Shown: positions 61,564 through 64,000 of the stretch, piece by piece
How the letters are laid out: each line of letters opens with the position of its first letter
How positions within the stretch are numbered: the first letter of the stretch is position 1
From: Streptomyces pseudovenezuelae
Lineage (GTDB): Bacteria; Actinomycetota; Actinomycetes; Streptomycetales; Streptomycetaceae
Length of the DNA stretch: 64,000 nucleotides
NCBI RefSeq assembly: GCF_029892565.1
Contig: NZ_JARXVH010000025.1
Span: forward strand, 1-64,000
Direction of reading: 5' to 3'
The notes under the pieces: model-generated
Told to the model about the DNA's origin: nothing
The model's database searches: none
The model's input: only the letters and a program-made list of their open reading frames with translations
Made by a program: the position numbers and the translations under genes

Positions 61564-62535
61564 ATGAGCCATACGACGAAAGTGTCGCACCGGCGGCCGG
61601 TCCGCCTGGCGAGTGGTGCGGCTCCCACCGCACCGCCCCGGGCCCGGCGCCGCCCCACCTCCCAGCAGTGGGCCGCCTGGGCATTCCTCACACCGGTGAC
61701 CCTCTACCTCGTCCTCTTCTACGCCTATCCCCTCTACCGCAACATCGATCTGAGCCTGCGCAACTACACCGTCCGGTCCTTCGTCCAGGGCGACGCACCG
61801 TTCACGGGCCTGGCGAACTACCGCAATGTTCTCCACGACCCGACCTTCGCCCCGGCCCTGCTGCACACCGTGGTCTTCACCTCCGTATGCCTGGTCTTCC
61901 AATACGCCATCGGCCTGGCCCTCGCGGTCTTCTTCAACCAGCGCTTCCGGCTCTCCGCGACCCTGCGGGCCCTCTTCCTCGTGCCCTGGCTGCTGCCGTT
62001 GATCGTCTCCGCGTCCACCTGGTCGTGGATGCTCAACAGCGACTCCGGAGTCGTCAATTCAGCTCTGCACGCCGTCGGCATCGGGCCGGTGAACTGGCTG
62101 ACCGCACCGGGCTGGTCGCTGGCCTCGGTGATCATCGCGAACATCTGGATCGGCGTCCCGTTCAATCTGGTTGTCCTCCACAGCGGTCTGCAGTCCATCC
62201 CCGCGAGCCTCTACGAAGCAGCCGCCCTCGACGGGGCGAACGCCTGGCAGCGGTTCAGGCGCATCACCTTCCCACTGCTGCGCCCGGTGTCCGCGATCAC
62301 CCTGCTACTGGGCCTCGTCTACACGCTCAAGGTCTTCGACATCATCTGGATCATGACCAAGGGCGGCCCGGCCGACTCGTCCACCACCTTCGCCACCTGG
62401 TCCTACCAACTCGGCTTCGGCAACATGCTGCCCGCCTTCGGTCCGGGAGCGGCCGTCGGAAACCTGCTCGTAGTCGCCGCCTTGGTGTTCGGACTGGTCT
62501 ACATCAGGGTCCAGCGGAAGCAGGGGTTGTCATGA
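61564..62535 (+). CDS. Sugar ABC transporter permease 1 (MalF type)
   Basis: 323 residues with six membrane helices, from WAAWAFLTPVTLYLVLFYAY to NLLVVAALVFGLVYIRVQRK. The EAA loop that contacts the ATPase is YEAAALDGANAWQRFRRITF. The N-terminal 40 residues are a disordered basic tail. Start ATG 61564 is 20 bases after the binding-protein stop. The stop overlaps permease 2 (ATGA). The pair forms the membrane channel for the sugar bound by the upstream lipoprotein. Confidence 0.93.
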   Translation: MSHTTKVSHRRPVRLASGAAPTAPPRARRRPTSQQWAAWAFLTPVTLYLVLFYAYPLYRNIDLSLRNYTVRSFVQGDAPFTGLANYRNVLHDPTFAPALLHTVVFTSVCLVFQYAIGLALAVFFNQRFRLSATLRALFLVPWLLPLIVSASTWSWMLNSDSGVVNSALHAVGIGPVNWLTAPGWSLASVIIANIWIGVPFNLVVLHSGLQSIPASLYEAAALDGANAWQRFRRITFPLLRPVSAITLLLGLVYTLKVFDIIWIMTKGGPADSSTTFATWSYQLGFGNMLPAFGPGAAVGNLLVVAALVFGLVYIRVQRKQGLS

Positions 62536-63377
62536 CGAGTACGCGAACCGCCAGGGGCAGGCACGGCCGCCGTACGTGGTGGCAGACCGCCATCGGCGTG
62601 CTGTTCACCGCGGTGATGCTCTTCCCCGTCTACTGGATGCTCAACGTCTCCTTCACCCGCGACCAGGACATGCGCAAGAGCCCGCCGGACCTGATCCCCG
62701 TGCATGGCACCCTGGAGGGCTACCGAGCCGTCCTGGACCAGCAGTTGCCCTACCTCGGCACCAGCCTCGTCATCGGCCTGGGCACCGTGGTCCTCACCGT
62801 CGCACTCGCGGCGCCCGCGGGCTACGCACTCGCCAAACTGCGCCCGCGCGGCGGCGGCGTCCTCAGCTTCCTCTTCCTGGTCGCCCAGATGATCCCCGGC
62901 ATCATCATGGCGATGGGCTTCTACGCCATCTACCTCAACCTCGGCCTGCTCCAGTCGGTGCCCGGCCTGATCGTCGCGGACTCCACACTGGCCGTGCCGT
63001 TCGCCGTACTGATCTTCACCGCGTTCATGTCCGGCATCCCCGGCGAACTCCTCCAGGCCGCGAAGACGGACGGCGCGGGGCCGGTGCGCACCTTCCGGTC
63101 CATCGTGCTGCCCATGAGCCGCAACGCCGTCGTCACGGTGTCGCTGTTCGCGTTCCTGTGGTCCTGGTCCGACTTCGTCTTCGCCAGCACCCTCGCCAAC
63201 GGCGGCGCCCACGAGCCGATCACCCTCGGCATCTACCACTACATCGGCAACAACAACCAGGAGTGGAACGCCATCATGGCCACCGCCGTCGTGGCCTCAC
63301 TGCCCGCCGCGGTGATCCTGGTCCTCGCCCAGCGCTACGTCGCCGCCGGCGTGACCGCCGGCGCCGTCAAGGACTGA
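62532..63377 (+). CDS. Sugar ABC transporter permease 2 (MalG type)
   Basis: 281 residues, six helices, first TAIGVLFTAVMLFPVYWMLN, last AVVASLPAAVILVLAQRYVA. The EAA-like loop is LQAAKTDGAGPVRTFRSIVL. The pattern FTRDQDMRKSPPDLIP before helix 2 is typical of MalG-type partners. It overlaps permease 1 by four bases. The final residues (VTAGAVKD) match the usual C-terminus. Transcription probably continues into the next gene. Confidence 0.93.
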   Translation: MTSTRTARGRHGRRTWWQTAIGVLFTAVMLFPVYWMLNVSFTRDQDMRKSPPDLIPVHGTLEGYRAVLDQQLPYLGTSLVIGLGTVVLTVALAAPAGYALAKLRPRGGGVLSFLFLVAQMIPGIIMAMGFYAIYLNLGLLQSVPGLIVADSTLAVPFAVLIFTAFMSGIPGELLQAAKTDGAGPVRTFRSIVLPMSRNAVVTVSLFAFLWSWSDFVFASTLANGGAHEPITLGIYHYIGNNNQEWNAIMATAVVASLPAAVILVLAQRYVAAGVTAGAVKD

Positions 63378-63495
63378 CCCCTCCGCACCTCGTCAGGGTT
63401 CCGGCTGCTCGCCGGCCTGTCGCTCCGGCCTGCCCAAAAGCCGATCACCCACCTCACGCGCCGATCGCCCCTGCTCCAGAAACGAGTCACGCTGC

Positions 63496-64000
63496 ATGAC
63501 CGCCGCCCCGTCCGGCCCGGCCTTCTCCGTCCACGACATCCCGTTCAGTACACGCGGGTCTTGGTTCGGCATCTCACCCGTGGTGGCGGAGAAGACGTAC
63601 GCCGAAGACCTGCATCTCGTCTCGCACCAGAACGGCATGCACGCCGTGCTGCGTCTGGTCCCGCTCGACCCGGCCACCGGCGACCGCACCGCCACCGATC
63701 CGCACGCGACACCGAGCCTGCTCAGCTGGACCGGGAGCGAAGGCCGCATCGACCTCACCTACGAATCGCCGGACACCGTACGTCTGCGTGGTGCCGGACT
63801 CAGCCTGCACATCGGCGCGGCGGCAACCGTACTGACCCCGTTCAGCGGCACCTACTTCTACCGCGAACCCGGCGCGGACGCCTATGTGTTCACCTCGTAC
63901 GAGACCGGCCGGCGCTACCGCGTCACCGTGCTGTCGGGGACCGTGACCGAGGCCTTGGGCACGCAGAGCCTGGGCAGTGCCGCCCGAGGTGTGACGATCG
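63496..64000 (+). CDS. Probable glycoside hydrolase, N-terminal part
   Basis: A frame from ATG 63496 runs off the window after 168 codons. There is no signal peptide, so it is cytoplasmic. The opening FSVHDIPFSTRGSWFGISPV, EDLHLVSHQNGMHAVLRLVP and the beta-rich stretch to SGTYFYREPGADAYVFTSYE look like the N-terminal sandwich of MGH1/GH63-like hydrolases. It is 118 bases after the second permease and would process the imported sugar. Family and substrate cannot be settled from the fragment. Confidence 0.6.
   Translation, partial: MTAAPSGPAFSVHDIPFSTRGSWFGISPVVAEKTYAEDLHLVSHQNGMHAVLRLVPLDPATGDRTATDPHATPSLLSWTGSEGRIDLTYESPDTVRLRGAGLSLHIGAAATVLTPFSGTYFYREPGADAYVFTSYETGRRYRVTVLSGTVTEALGTQSLGSAARGVTI

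Noticed and set aside
60232..62535. A 767-residue frame spanning the binding protein and permease 1
   Set aside because: Only the part from 61564 reads as a permease; the upstream part is an out-of-frame shadow of the binding-protein gene.

Overview
The window is high-GC DNA with strong third-position G/C bias, GTG/TTG starts, long antisense ORFs, an ECF-type sigma factor, an Lsr2 protein, Tat-exported and secreted proteins and F420-type enzymes. This fits a Streptomyces or close relative. The density of insertion sequences, truncated genes and toxin/immunity cassettes fits an accessory region such as a chromosome arm; that placement is inference. Assignments come from reading translations and motifs only; no database was searched.

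Layout. 1-4.2 kb: an immunity-like gene, a frameshifted membrane protein, a secreted HNH nuclease, and a sigma factor with a translationally coupled partner and a small membrane protein closed by a hairpin. 4.7-17.2 kb: a polymorphic-toxin locus, comprising a LamG surface protein broken by one base in a G tract, a 2174-residue Rhs/YD protein with its immunity gene, and an orphan alternative toxin tip with its own immunity gene, joined to a copied Rhs junction. 17.3-26.3 kb: an IS701 element, a secreted protein, an AraC regulator, Lsr2, an IS630-type element enclosing a passenger ORF, a methyltransferase, a TnpB-like remnant and three gene stubs.

26.3-33.6 kb: an envelope-sensing unit. A two-component pair faces an operon of lipoprotein, membrane-fusion protein and MacB-like ABC exporter, followed by a convergent second lipoprotein. 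The kinase sensor domain and both lipoproteins share a cysteine-pair repeat, and both lipoproteins have the same upstream element. I judge this the most interesting system here. 33.7-38.2 kb: a TnpB-only transposon, a DUF6236-like protein and a Fic-like toxin/antitoxin pair with iterons. 38.2-43.5 kb: an AraC-controlled catabolic operon (acyl-CoA synthetase, amidohydrolase, SDR, LLM oxidoreductase).

43.5-55.4 kb: nested insertions (an IS1182-like element inside the right-end hairpin of a second TnpB element, itself inside an integrase-like gene), two medium-chain oxidoreductases, a PadR regulator with a 32-bp operator, a SnoaL-like protein, LysR, EthD and PhzF genes and several stubs. 55.8-64 kb: a carbohydrate-use locus with a secreted GH29 alpha-L-fucosidase, a LacI repressor with three palindromic operators, a truncated secreted protein, and a binding-protein/two-permease ABC importer leading into a probable glycoside hydrolase cut by the window end.
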